A DNA stretch of 64,000 bases, taken from assembly GCF_015354405.1 (NCBI RefSeq), contig NZ_JADKYP010000003.1:186001-250000 (forward strand). The letters run 5' to 3'. Under the pieces are notes generated by a model, which saw only the letters and a program-made list of their open reading frames with translations, did not search any database and had not been told where the DNA came from. This document shows positions 45,879-53,518 of the stretch, piece after piece; within the stretch, counting starts at the first letter, position 1, and each line of letters begins with the position of its first letter. Source of the stretch: Nocardia sp. BSTN01 (GTDB taxonomy: Bacteria > Actinomycetota > Actinomycetes > Mycobacteriales > Mycobacteriaceae). The translations under genes were made by a program, and so were the position numbers.

Positions 45879-46496
45879 ATGGCTCACGACGACAACAAGA
45901 TTCCGTTGTTCAGTTGGCGGTCGCGGGAGCAACTGCTCAGCCGCCGCATCCTCGTCCTCGACGGCGGGCTCGACGACGACAACGGCACCCTGCTCGCCAC
46001 CCAGATGCTCACCCTCGCGGCCGAGGATCCCGAGGCCGACATCTCGCTGTGGATTCACTCGCCGGGCGGGTCGGTCCCGTCGATGCTCGCGATTCGCGAC
46101 GTGATGCGGCTGGTGCCGTGCCGGGTGTCGACACTGGCGCTCGGATTGGCCTGCAGCGCAGGGCAATTCCTGCTCTCGGCCGGTACTCGCGGTCGGCGCT
46201 ACGCCCTGCCGCACGCCCGCATCCTCATGCATCAGGGGTCGGCGGGCATCGGCGGTAGCGCGGGCGAGGTGGAGGTGCAGGCCGACGATCTGCGCCACAC
46301 CGTGAACACCGTGCTCGGACTCATCGCCGAGGACACCGGGCAGCCGTTCGACCGCATCTACGAGGACTCGCTGCACGACCGCTGGTTCACCGCGACCGAG
46401 GCTCGGGAGTACGGCTTCATCGACCACATCGTCGACTCCTTCGACCAGGTCATCCCGCAACGCCAGCGCATCGGAATGTCGGCCGGGAAAGCATAG
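45879..46496 (+). CDS. Accessory ClpP-family peptidase, catalytically intact (ClpP3-like)
   Basis: A 205-residue ClpP paralogue, distinct from clpP1/clpP2 at 17-19 kb. The triad is present: Ser93 in GLACSAGQFLL, His118 in LMHQGS, Asp163 in YEDSLHDRW. The oxyanion loop HSPGG is also intact. It resembles ClpP1 more than ClpP2 (FGLAASMGQ versus LGLACSAGQ). ATG 45879 follows a weak GGTGGG. The second ClpP gene starts nine bases after its stop, so the two are an operon and probably form mixed rings, as the ClpP3/ClpP4 pair of Streptomyces does. Confidence 0.9.
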   Translation: MAHDDNKIPLFSWRSREQLLSRRILVLDGGLDDDNGTLLATQMLTLAAEDPEADISLWIHSPGGSVPSMLAIRDVMRLVPCRVSTLALGLACSAGQFLLSAGTRGRRYALPHARILMHQGSAGIGGSAGEVEVQADDLRHTVNTVLGLIAEDTGQPFDRIYEDSLHDRWFTATEAREYGFIDHIVDSFDQVIPQRQRIGMSAGKA

Positions 46497-46505
46497 GGGC
46501 ACATC

Positions 46506-47096
46506 ATGACCAGCTACACCATTCCCAATGTCATCGCGCAGCACCCGCGCGGCGAGCGGATCATGGACGTCTACTCGCATCTGCTCACCGAGCGGATCGT
46601 CTACCTCGGCACCCCGATCGATTCCGGGGTGGCGAATGCGCTGATCGCGCAGATGCTGCATCTGGACGCCGAGAGCGCGGGCCAGGAGATCAACCTCTAC
46701 ATCAACTGCGAGGGCGGCGATCTGTCGGCGATGCTGGCGATCTACGACACCATGCAGCACATCTCGTCGCCGGTGGCGACCACCTGCGTCGGCCAGGCCA
46801 TCGCGGTCGGGGCGGTGCTGCTGGCCGGCGGCGCCGCGGGCCGGCGGGCGATGCTGCCGCATGCGCGCGCCGTCCTGCATCAGCCGGCGACGCGCGGACA
46901 GGGCGCGATTCCTGATCTCATCATCCAGGCCGACGAACTGGTCCGCATGCGCGCCGAAATCGAGACGATCCTGTCCCGCCACACCGGTCAGGAAGTCGCG
47001 ACCCTACGGCACGACACCGATCGCGATCGGGTGTTCACCGCGCAGGCAGCGGTGGAATACGGGCTGGCCGACACCATCCTCGGCGCCCGCAGCTGA
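46506..47096 (+). CDS. Accessory ClpP-family protein without the catalytic serine (ClpP4/ClpR-like)
   Basis: A 196-residue ClpP-fold protein related to ClpP2 (CVGQAIAVGAVLLAGG versus [16 protein letters not shown]). At the nucleophile position the residue is Ala100, not Ser. The oxyanion loop NSPGG has become NCEGG (67-71). His125 and Asp170 remain. It is therefore unlikely to cut peptides and probably serves as a structural or regulatory subunit for the active paralogue just upstream, comparable to ClpR of cyanobacteria and plastids. The frame is intact, with normal length and codon use, so it is not a decaying gene. ATG 46506 follows GGGG. Confidence 0.88.
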   Translation: MTSYTIPNVIAQHPRGERIMDVYSHLLTERIVYLGTPIDSGVANALIAQMLHLDAESAGQEINLYINCEGGDLSAMLAIYDTMQHISSPVATTCVGQAIAVGAVLLAGGAAGRRAMLPHARAVLHQPATRGQGAIPDLIIQADELVRMRAEIETILSRHTGQEVATLRHDTDRDRVFTAQAAVEYGLADTILGARS

Positions 47097-47146
47097 AAGA
47101 AACCATCGGCTTGCCGGTGAAACCCTCGGCTGCCGCCGGCGCGCGC

Positions 47147-47632
47147 TCAGGCGGCGCGGGCGAACATGGTCGGCCCGGCGGGTGGGCGCGCGGCCAGCGG
47201 GCGTACCGGCGCGAGACGCGTGGCACGGAGCAGGTCGGTCGCGATCTCGGCGGTCAGTTCGCCCAAGCTGGTGCCGAGCGCCCCGGCCAGGGCGGCGATC
47301 ATCTCGCTCGAGGGCTCCTTGCGCCCCCGTTCGATCTCCGACAGATACTGCGGCGAAATCCCGGCTCGGCCCGCCGTTTCGGTCAGCGTCTCCCCGTGGT
47401 CGCGGCGCAGTTCGCGCAACCGCTCTCCGAGCACCTCACGCCACAGCGGTTCCCGGGCGGCGCGGGTTTCGCGAGGCCGATCGGGGCGCGAGGGCACCGA
47501 CCGCAGTACGTCTCGCTGCGGTCGAGGAGCGGATTCGGCCGCGGGGGCTGCCGCGCTGTCCGCACCGGTCGAGGACGCGGACTCGAGGTCGCGTCCGCCG
47601 GGGATCGAATGCAGTTGCGGGTACTCGGCCAT
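47147..47632 (-). CDS. XRE-family regulator of ClgR/PopR type
   Basis: A 161-residue protein. A low-complexity N-terminal 60 residues is followed by a helix-turn-helix domain (about 66-127). LTETAGRAGISPQYLSEIER with GRKEPSSEMIAAL is very close to ClgR/PopR, whose members read YLSEVERGRKEASSE. The last two residues are Ala-Ala, the feature that makes Streptomyces PopR and ClgR substrates of ClpP. It lies convergently just after the second clpP pair, the position of popR in Streptomyces. Its own promoter carries a perfect TACGCT-N3-AGCGTA box. It is probably an activator removed by ClpP. Confidence 0.88.
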   Translation of the reverse strand: MAEYPQLHSIPGGRDLESASSTGADSAAAPAAESAPRPQRDVLRSVPSRPDRPRETRAAREPLWREVLGERLRELRRDHGETLTETAGRAGISPQYLSEIERGRKEPSSEMIAALAGALGTSLGELTAEIATDLLRATRLAPVRPLAARPPAGPTMFARAA

Positions 47633-47638
47633 GCGGTG

Positions 47639-47644
47639 AGCCTA
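47639..47644 (-). promoter_or_regulatory. -10 element TAGGCT, probable leaderless promoter of the ClgR/PopR-type gene
   Basis: On the minus strand TAGGCT is followed by CACCGC and the ATG at 47632. The upstream box at 47674-47688 is centred about 49 bases before the start, a normal position for an activator. Confidence 0.55.
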
Positions 47645-47673
47645 CGGCCACCACCGCGGCGGGCGAGCGCGCT

Positions 47674-47688
47674 TACGCTCACAGCGTA
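47674..47688. promoter_or_regulatory. ClgR box in the regulator's own promoter
   Basis: TACGCT-CAC-AGCGTA is a perfect palindrome with six-base arms. Its core CGCTCACAGCG matches the C. glutamicum ClgR core CGCYNANRGCG at every position. The central nine bases GCTCACAGC are identical to one half of the palindrome upstream of the second clpP operon. Confidence 0.78.
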
Positions 47689-47710
47689 TTTCGGGTCGCC
47701 CGTATACAGC

Positions 47711-47745
47711 CGCACCCCTTCCCGGCTGTTCCGGGAAGGGGTGCG
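47711..47745 (-). terminator. Hairpin terminator
   Basis: Perfect 15-bp stem (47711-47725 with 47731-47745) around the loop CTGTT, 48 bases downstream of the stop of the conserved gene at 47793 on the minus strand. It insulates the clp regulator promoter from that transcript. Confidence 0.85.
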
Positions 47746-47792
47746 TGGCCCTGATGCGAACCGGCGCGAGCGTGCCGATCAGTGCGGACGAA

Positions 47793-48263
47793 TCAGCTCG
47801 GGCGGCCGATCGCGGATGCCATCACACGGACGGCGGAGACGAGTCCGTCGACGAGCTGTCCCTGCCGCAGCGACGCGAGCGCCGCGGTGACACCGAGCTG
47901 GCAGACTCGGTCGTTCACGCGGTCGGCGACGTCGCGACCGGAACGAACCTCGACCGCCTTGTCGTTCGGCGAGACGGCGATGAGCACCGAACGTGCCGCC
48001 TCGGGAGTCGACGGGAACACCGCGTCGGCGCCGGCGGCGGCATCCGCGCCCAGATCGCCGATGTAGATGTTGAACCGGACCTTGGTGCTGCGAGTCGCCT
48101 CGGTGAGGGTGTTGTCCATCAGCAGCCGCTCACGGTCGTTGAACGGCGCTTCCTTGAACACATCACCGGCTTCGTGCACACCGGATACCCGCCCGCTGGG
48201 GGTGATGGCGTACCCGTGCGGCAGGGTGGACGGGTCCACCACAGGCCAATTAGAAGTTGCCAC
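47793..48263 (-). CDS. Conserved actinobacterial protein (DUF5130-like, position of Rv2468c)
   Basis: A 156-residue soluble protein. The middle has the layout of a TPM-type fold: TKVRFNIYIGDLGADAAAGA, then RSVLIAVSPNDKAVEVRSGR, and a C-terminal helix with DRVNDRVCQLGVTAALASLR. Family assignment to DUF5130 is from memory and tentative. No enzymatic motif is visible. GTG 48263 overlaps the end of the upstream small membrane gene by 14 bases, so they are cotranscribed. Confidence 0.7.
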   Translation of the reverse strand: MATSNWPVVDPSTLPHGYAITPSGRVSGVHEAGDVFKEAPFNDRERLLMDNTLTEATRSTKVRFNIYIGDLGADAAAGADAVFPSTPEAARSVLIAVSPNDKAVEVRSGRDVADRVNDRVCQLGVTAALASLRQGQLVDGLVSAVRVMASAIGRPS

Positions 48264-48525
48264 TTGCCCGGCCTCCGATCAGATCTGCCCCGGATTCGAT
48301 GGCCGCATGGTGTCCATGCGACGACTCAGCGACACTGTGACCGAATGCGGTCACCTCATCGGTCGCGCTCCACAGCACCGGCTCCGCGGTCCACTTCTTC
48401 CCGAGGTCGTAGTGGACCGGCTTCTCACCGGGCAGCGGTTTGCCGAGGAACGACAATCCGGCGATCACCGCGTAGATCACCAGCGGGATGCCGAGAAAGA
48501 TCAGCACTGTTTCGAGAATGCTCAC
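48250..48525 (-). CDS. Small single-helix membrane protein
   Basis: A 91-residue protein with one N-terminal transmembrane helix (about 3-27: LETVLIFLGIPLVIYAVIAG). A soluble tail follows with GEKPVHYDLGKKWTAEPVLW and a His-rich stretch FGHSVAESSHGHH. The pattern is conserved-looking in nocardiae and mycobacteria, but the function is unknown. The start is GTG 48525, with TACCGT six bases upstream, the leaderless pattern. It overlaps the DUF5130-like gene by 14 bases, suggesting a shared role at the membrane. Confidence 0.72.
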   Translation of the reverse strand: MSILETVLIFLGIPLVIYAVIAGLSFLGKPLPGEKPVHYDLGKKWTAEPVLWSATDEVTAFGHSVAESSHGHHAAIESGADLIGGRASGNF

Positions 48526-48531
48526 AGATCA

Positions 48532-48537
48532 ACGGTA
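48532..48537 (-). promoter_or_regulatory. -10 element TACCGT, probable leaderless promoter
   Basis: On the minus strand TACCGT is followed by TGATCT and the GTG at 48525. Confidence 0.45.
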
Positions 48538-48576
48538 GACGATCGTGGTTTACCGGTCCGCGCCGAGCCGCCCGTG

Positions 48577-50268
48577 TCACACCAACCAGGCCGTCGACTC
48601 CGGCGCGAGCAGGGCACCGTGCGGCGGCGCGCTCGCCAGCAGCGCCGTGCCCGGAGGCAGCGCGATCGGGGCCGCGGAGGCGTTGAGCACACAGATCAGT
48701 CCGCCCGGCCGGCGGAAGGCGAGACAGTCCTCCGGCGCGTCGAGCCAGTCGACGGTGTCGCCGTCGAATTCGGCTCGGGTACCGCGCAACTCGAGGGCGG
48801 CCCGATACAGCGACAGTGTCGAGTCGGGTGCCTCACGTTGCGCCGCCACGGTCCGATCGGCCCATTCCGCCGGAATGGGCAGCCAGGAATCGGGACCGCC
48901 GGTGAATCCGAAGGGCGGATTCGTCCCCTCCCACGGGATCGGCACCCGGCAGCCGTCACGCCCGCGTTCGGTGTGGCCGGAGCGTTCCCAGACCGGGTCC
49001 TGCAGCACCTCCTCGGGCAGATCGTCGACATTGGGCAGCCCCAGTTCGGCGCCGTTGTAGACGAAAGCCGCACCCGGAAGCGCCAGTTCGAGCATGATCA
49101 TCGCCCGGGCACGGGCGATGCCGGACGCGCCGCCGCCATAGCGGGTCACCTCCCGCTCGATATCGTGATTGGACAGCGTCCACGTCGGGACGGCGCCGAC
49201 GCGCGCCACCGATTCCAGCGAATTCTCCACTGCCGCACGAATTCTCACCGCGTCGAACGGTGTCTCGGCGAGCCGGAAGTTGAAGGCGAGGTGAAGTTCG
49301 TCCGGACGCACGTACTCGCCGAAGCGGATGTTGTCCTCGACCCACACCTCGCCGATGGACACCGCGTCCGGGTACTCGTCGACCACCTTGCGCAGCCGCC
49401 GGTGGATGTCGTGGACCCCCGGATTGTTGAAGCGCGGATCGCCGTCGTCGTGCACCAGCAGTTTCGCTTCGGCGTCCGTGGGATGGGTCGCCGACGGGTC
49501 GGCGGACAGCCCGACCGCGGCCACCACGACGGGATCCATATCGGGCAGTCCGGGCGGTTTGGCCATGCCGTGTGCCACATCGATGCGGAAGCCGTCGACA
49601 CCGCGATCGAGCCAGAACCGCATGGTCTGCTCGAAATCGGCGACGACCTCCGAGTTGTCCCAGTTCAGATCCGGTTGTTCCGGCGCGAACAGATGCAGAT
49701 ACCACTGCCCCGGCGTCCCGTCGGGCTCGGTAACGCGCGTCCACGCGGGACCGCCGAAGATGCTGGGCCAGTTGTTGGGCGGTTGCGAGCCGTCGGGCCC
49801 GCGGCCGTCGCGGAAGATGTAGCGGGCCCGCTCCGCGCTGCCGGGGACGGCCGCCATCGCGGCCGCGAACCACGGGTGGCGGTCGCTGGTGTGGTTGGGC
49901 ACCAGGTCCATCGTCACCCGGATGCCGCGCTCGTGGGCTGCGCCGATCAACTCGTCCATGGTCGCGAGGTCGCCGAACAGTGGGTCGATATCGCGCGGAT
50001 CGCTGACGTCGTATCCGCCGTCGGCCATCGGCGAGCGCATCACCGGACAGATCCACAGCGCGTCGACGCCCAGCAGTTCCAGATAGCCGAGCCGGTCGCG
50101 CACGCCGGCGAGATCACCGACACCGTCGCCGGAAGCGTCGGCGAACGAGCGCGGATAGATCTGATAGAACACCGCCGAACGCCACCACGGCGGCGCCGAT
50201 TCCTCCGTATGCCCGGGGGCGTCCCCCACTGCGAGCTCGGACTGTCCCCCGGCCGATGACGCTGTCAC
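48577..50268 (-). CDS. aglA: GH13 alpha-glucosidase (AglA-like)
   Basis: Cytosolic alpha-glucan/oligosaccharide hydrolase, 563 residues. The catalytic residues of family GH13 are in place: nucleophile Asp230 in GFRIDVAHG, acid/base Glu307 in SIGEVWVE, and Asp369 in TLSNHD. DLVPNHTSDRHPWF is the first conserved region. Overall it resembles the oligo-1,6/alpha-glucosidase branch, as does Rv2471 AglA. The start is GTG 50268, with GGGGAT six bases upstream, only 21 bases after the glbO stop; glbO and aglA form an operon as in M. tuberculosis. Confidence 0.92.
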   Translation of the reverse strand: MTASSAGGQSELAVGDAPGHTEESAPPWWRSAVFYQIYPRSFADASGDGVGDLAGVRDRLGYLELLGVDALWICPVMRSPMADGGYDVSDPRDIDPLFGDLATMDELIGAAHERGIRVTMDLVPNHTSDRHPWFAAAMAAVPGSAERARYIFRDGRGPDGSQPPNNWPSIFGGPAWTRVTEPDGTPGQWYLHLFAPEQPDLNWDNSEVVADFEQTMRFWLDRGVDGFRIDVAHGMAKPPGLPDMDPVVVAAVGLSADPSATHPTDAEAKLLVHDDGDPRFNNPGVHDIHRRLRKVVDEYPDAVSIGEVWVEDNIRFGEYVRPDELHLAFNFRLAETPFDAVRIRAAVENSLESVARVGAVPTWTLSNHDIEREVTRYGGGASGIARARAMIMLELALPGAAFVYNGAELGLPNVDDLPEEVLQDPVWERSGHTERGRDGCRVPIPWEGTNPPFGFTGGPDSWLPIPAEWADRTVAAQREAPDSTLSLYRAALELRGTRAEFDGDTVDWLDAPEDCLAFRRPGGLICVLNASAAPIALPPGTALLASAPPHGALLAPESTAWLV

Positions 50269-50288
50269 AGTCGAATCCCCAGCCCGGT

Positions 50289-50693
50289 TCACATGGGGGA
50301 ATTCATCAGGGAATTCGCGGCCATCTCCAAGTAGTCGAGCAGCGCACGCCGATGTTCGTCGTCGAGAACGTCCGGCTCGATCTCGGCAATCGCGATATGC
50401 ATGCAGCGCAACCACGCATCGCGCTGGAGCGGTCCGATACTGAACGGCATATGCCGCATGCGCAGCCGGGGATGCCCCCGTTCGTCGGAATAAGTGCGCG
50501 GACCGCCCCAGTACTGTTCGAGGAACATGCGCAGCCGGCGCTCGGCCGGGCCGAGGTCCTGCTCCGGATACAGCGGCCGCAGGATCTCGTCGGCGGCCAC
50601 CTCCCGATAGAACGCCGCGACGATCCGCCGGAACGTTTCCGCCCCGCCGACCGCCTCGTAGAACGATGTCGCCGTCTGTTCGCCGGAAGTCAT
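50289..50693 (-). CDS. glbO: Truncated haemoglobin, group II (trHbO)
   Basis: A 134-residue haem protein of the 2-on-2 globin fold. Proximal His is in [12 protein letters not shown], Trp-G8 is probably in RDAWLRCM, and the B/C region reads [40 protein letters not shown] is the CD-E signature of group II. Mycobacterial GlbO binds oxygen tightly and is linked to membrane respiration and NO or peroxide handling. ATG 50693 has GAGGG three bases upstream. Confidence 0.95.
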   Translation of the reverse strand: MTSGEQTATSFYEAVGGAETFRRIVAAFYREVAADEILRPLYPEQDLGPAERRLRMFLEQYWGGPRTYSDERGHPRLRMRHMPFSIGPLQRDAWLRCMHIAIAEIEPDVLDDEHRRALLDYLEMAANSLMNSPM

Positions 50694-51037
50694 CGACCCT
50701 CTCGATCTGCTCGCCTGCCCGTATCCGCCCACCATTGTGCCCGCACCGCCCGCGGACGGCCCACCCGTACGGGAGCCGCCCGACGGTCACCGGCGGATCA
50801 CGCGACGTTCAGACGACGGTCGCCGCGGGGACGGCAACACGGCAGATAATCGCCTCCGACACCGGTATCCGGGCACCGGATACCGAGCCGCACCGCGTCG
50901 ACCACCGGCGATCCGCGCACCCGGCCCGAATTTCGGCACCGAAATCACTGTGCACACGGGCACGTTCCGTGGTCAACTTGGTGACAGTGTCTGCCGATCA
51001 GCACACGAACCGACCTAGCAGAATTCGGGGTCCATCC
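50694..51037. other. Divergent intergenic region, glbO and HNH gene
   Basis: 344 bases without a supported gene. The main feature is the long dyad at 50863-50885. Promoters for both flanking genes must lie here, but no clear hexamers stand out. Confidence 0.5.
50863..50885. promoter_or_regulatory. 23-bp dyad in the glbO/HNH promoter region
   Basis: CGGTATCCGG (50863-50872) and CCGGATACCG (50876-50885) are perfect ten-base inverted arms around GCA. As DNA it could be an operator shared by the divergent genes. As RNA a three-base loop would also be stable. Confidence 0.5.
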
Positions 51038-51757
51038 ATGAAGCAGCGGCACGGCGCCCGGTCACACGAGGCGAGAGCGCACCGACAACTCCAGCCCGCC
51101 GATGTCCACAATCGTGGGTCGGGGGCTACTCCGCTGCATATCCTCTCCGCATATTCCTCTCCGGGACATCCGTCCGCGTCACCGGGACATTCGTCCCCGG
51201 GTGCGATCACGCACCGAAATACCGAATCCACAGCTACCGCCTGGTCCAAGAGCCGGGTACTGCTTCTGAATGCCACCTACGAGCCACTGACCGCACTGCC
51301 CGCCCGGCGTGCCATCGTGCTGCTGGTCTGCGACAAGGCCGATACCGTTCATCACAATCCCGAGGGCCCGGTCGTTCACTCCGCCGGCGCCTCGGTCGCG
51401 CTCCCGTCGGTGATCCGGCTGCGCAACTACGTGCGAGTGCCCTACCGCGCCCGGGTCCCCATGACCCGTGCGGCACTCATGCACCGGGATCGTTATCGCT
51501 GCGCGTACTGCGGCGGAAAGGCCGAAACCATCGACCATGTCATTCCACGCAGTCGCGGGGGCGCGCATTCCTGGGAGAACTGCGTAGCCTCCTGCGCTCC
51601 CTGTAATCACCGCAAGGCCGACAAACTCCTGAGCGAGTTGGGCTGGACGCTCATGCACCCCCTGGTCTCGCCGACCGGGCCGCATTGGCGATTGCTGTCG
51701 ACCACTTCGGATCTGGATCCGGTGTGGTTGCAGTACCTGGGCGAGGGCGCTGCCTGA
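51038..51757 (+). CDS. HNH endonuclease-domain protein (Rv2469c-like)
   Basis: A 239-residue protein with a C-terminal HNH domain. The zinc pairs are C155-x2-C158 (RYRCAYCGGK) and C186-x2-C189 (ASCAPCNHRKADKL), the metal-binding D-H is at 166-167 (TIDHVIPRSRGG), and Asn181 and His191 complete the fold. The preceding region (71-145) has VLLLNATYEPLTALPARRAI, the usual N-terminal part of this family. The first 70 residues are low complexity, so the true start may lie further in; ATG 51038 with GGGG was kept. The cellular target is unknown. Confidence 0.87.
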   Translation: MKQRHGARSHEARAHRQLQPADVHNRGSGATPLHILSAYSSPGHPSASPGHSSPGAITHRNTESTATAWSKSRVLLLNATYEPLTALPARRAIVLLVCDKADTVHHNPEGPVVHSAGASVALPSVIRLRNYVRVPYRARVPMTRAALMHRDRYRCAYCGGKAETIDHVIPRSRGGAHSWENCVASCAPCNHRKADKLLSELGWTLMHPLVSPTGPHWRLLSTTSDLDPVWLQYLGEGAA

Positions 51758-51787
51758 CCCTTTACAGCGCGCGCCGATCACAATCGT

Positions 51788-51853
51788 GAGCGCTGCTCTT
51801 GAAATGTCCACGGATATGGGGCACACTCGTCCGTGAGCACAAGAGCAGTGCTC
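51788..51853 (+). promoter_or_regulatory. Promoter flanked by two inverted copies of one operator
   Basis: GAGCGCTGCTCTTG (51788-51801) and CAAGAGCAGTGCTC (51840-51853) are inverse copies with one difference in 14. Each is itself near-palindromic around AGAGC-N3-GCTCT. Between them TTGAAA (51799-51804), a 17-base spacer and CACACT (51822-51827) look like -35 and -10. The layout suggests a TetR-like repressor, but no such gene is adjacent. Confidence 0.5.
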
Positions 51854-51875
51854 TCGAAAGAGATTGGAGCACACC

Positions 51876-52817
51876 ATGTCGGATTTGCATGTCGTCACCG
51901 GAGCCGGACCCGTCGGCACCACGATCGCCGAACAACTCGCCGCCACCGGAGCGACGGTCCGCATCCTGACCCGCTCGGGCAGCGGTCCGGACCATCCGCT
52001 CATCGAGCGCCGCTCGGTGGACGTCAACGATCGTCACCAGCTGGCCGCAGCGGTCGACGGTGCCGCCGCGATCTACCACTGCGTCCACGCGTCGCAATAC
52101 TCCGCGCGGACCTGGCGGGCGGAACTGCCCGGCGCCGAACAGACGATCCTGGACGTCGCGGGGCGCACCGGTGCGGTCGTCGTGTTTCCGGAGAGCCTGT
52201 ACTCCTACGGCCCGGTAGACCGGCCGATGACCGAAAACATGCCGCGCACCGCAGATTTCGGCAAACCGGCGATCCGGGTACACCTCCTGCGCGCTCGCGA
52301 GGCGTCGCCGACGCCGACGGTCAGCGTGGCCGCCTCCGATTTCATCGGGCCGCATGTGCGCACCTCGCACGCCGGTGACCGGATGGTGCCGAATATCCTG
52401 GCGGGCAAGACGGTTCAGATCTTCGGCAAGGCCGATCTGCCGCATTCGTTCACCTACATGCCCGATCTCGCCGCGGCCATGATCCGGGCCGCCGCGGACA
52501 GCACCCTGTGGAACACCTTCCTGCACGCCCCGACCGCCCCGGCGGTCACGATGCGCGAACTGGTGGCCGCGCTGGCCGAGGCCGCTGGGATGCCGATGCC
52601 GAAAGTCGTTGCGCTGCCGGGCTGGACACTGCGCACGGTCGGCGTCGTGAGCTCGATGATGCGGGAGCTGGCAGAGATGAACTACCAGTTCGAGCGGCCC
52701 TTCCGACTCGATTCCACGCACAGTGAGAGACTGCTCGGCCTGGCGCCGACACCGCTGCCGGAGGTTGCGGCAGGCACCGTCGCGTGGTGGAAAACCGCCG
52801 TGGCGGAAGGGAAATGA
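51876..52817 (+). CDS. NAD(P)-dependent epimerase/dehydratase-like SDR protein
   Basis: A 313-residue extended short-chain dehydrogenase. The nucleotide-binding loop reads VVTGAGPVGTTIAEQLAATG, IYHCVHASQYSARTW follows strand 4, and VVVFPESLYSYGP holds the Ser/Tyr region. The usual YxxxK is not obvious, so catalysis may be altered and NAD(P)H-binding or quinone-reductase-like roles are possible. GGAG lies six bases before ATG 51876. The two inverted operators upstream suggest ligand-induced expression. Confidence 0.78.
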   Translation: MSDLHVVTGAGPVGTTIAEQLAATGATVRILTRSGSGPDHPLIERRSVDVNDRHQLAAAVDGAAAIYHCVHASQYSARTWRAELPGAEQTILDVAGRTGAVVVFPESLYSYGPVDRPMTENMPRTADFGKPAIRVHLLRAREASPTPTVSVAASDFIGPHVRTSHAGDRMVPNILAGKTVQIFGKADLPHSFTYMPDLAAAMIRAAADSTLWNTFLHAPTAPAVTMRELVAALAEAAGMPMPKVVALPGWTLRTVGVVSSMMRELAEMNYQFERPFRLDSTHSERLLGLAPTPLPEVAAGTVAWWKTAVAEGK

Positions 52818-52832
52818 ACTACCGGGCGCCGG

Positions 52833-53486
52833 TCAACCGGCCAGCAGCGGCCCACTGCGGCGACGGGCGACCGAGCCGTACCGGGCGTCCAGCCGCAGCC
52901 AGCTGCGGGTGGCCCGCACCCGCACGGTCTCACCGGGCGCGATGCGGCGAGAGTCCGCTTCGCCCCCGGCGTGCGGAATGAAACCCATTGCGGTGAGCGC
53001 GAAGACGACGCGCATCGGGACCTCGACCCGCTCGTCGCCGCCGGTGACGGTCAACACCGTCTGCTCCAGCAGCGAGGCCGGCGGACCGTGGCCGGCACTG
53101 TGTTCTGCTGCCACCTGAGCCCCGCGTTCGGCGAGTTCGACCAGGCTCCGGGCCGGAACATCATCGATATGCGCGAAACCCGCAGCGGGCGGCAGGGCGG
53201 TACGCCAGGCCGAATCCATCGAATACCCCACCTCGATGCGCCCGTCGGCGCCGGGCCGTTCGAGTCCGGACAACGCGGTGTCGCCGGCGACGGTGACGTC
53301 CACGACGTCCAGTTCGCCGACCACCGTGCGTGCGGCCAGTACCTCGAACCCGGTGGCCGTCCACGCGGTGACATAGCGGTCGCCGCGGCGATGCAATCGC
53401 ACGACGGCAGCCGGATCCAGGCGGATCGCGTGGGTGAGGAAGGTCGCGAGGTTCTCCCGCTCGGCGGGATCGGATATGCGCAGCAT
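52833..53486 (-). CDS. Conserved actinobacterial protein (Rv2474c-like)
   Basis: A 217-residue protein, the same length as I recall for M. tuberculosis Rv2474c, in the same place beside the thioesterase. No enzymatic motif is recognised. It begins MLRISDPAERENLATFLTHA and consists of alternating short strands (RYVTAWTATGFEVLAARTVV, VEVPMRVVFALTAMGFIPHA). The longer open frame upstream is the out-of-frame shadow of the thioesterase gene; ATG 53486 is the first good start after its stop. The role is probably linked to the thioesterase by operon position only. Confidence 0.72.
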   Translation of the reverse strand: MLRISDPAERENLATFLTHAIRLDPAAVVRLHRRGDRYVTAWTATGFEVLAARTVVGELDVVDVTVAGDTALSGLERPGADGRIEVGYSMDSAWRTALPPAAGFAHIDDVPARSLVELAERGAQVAAEHSAGHGPPASLLEQTVLTVTGGDERVEVPMRVVFALTAMGFIPHAGGEADSRRIAPGETVRVRATRSWLRLDARYGSVARRRSGPLLAG

Positions 53487-53518
53487 CGAATCGAGGTCGT
53501 CAGGAGGTGTCGTCGCCG

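Noticed and set aside
46506-47096. Calling the second accessory clpP a pseudogene
   Set aside because: The frame, length, spacing, codon use and remaining conserved residues are intact; only the catalytic serine and oxyanion loop have changed.
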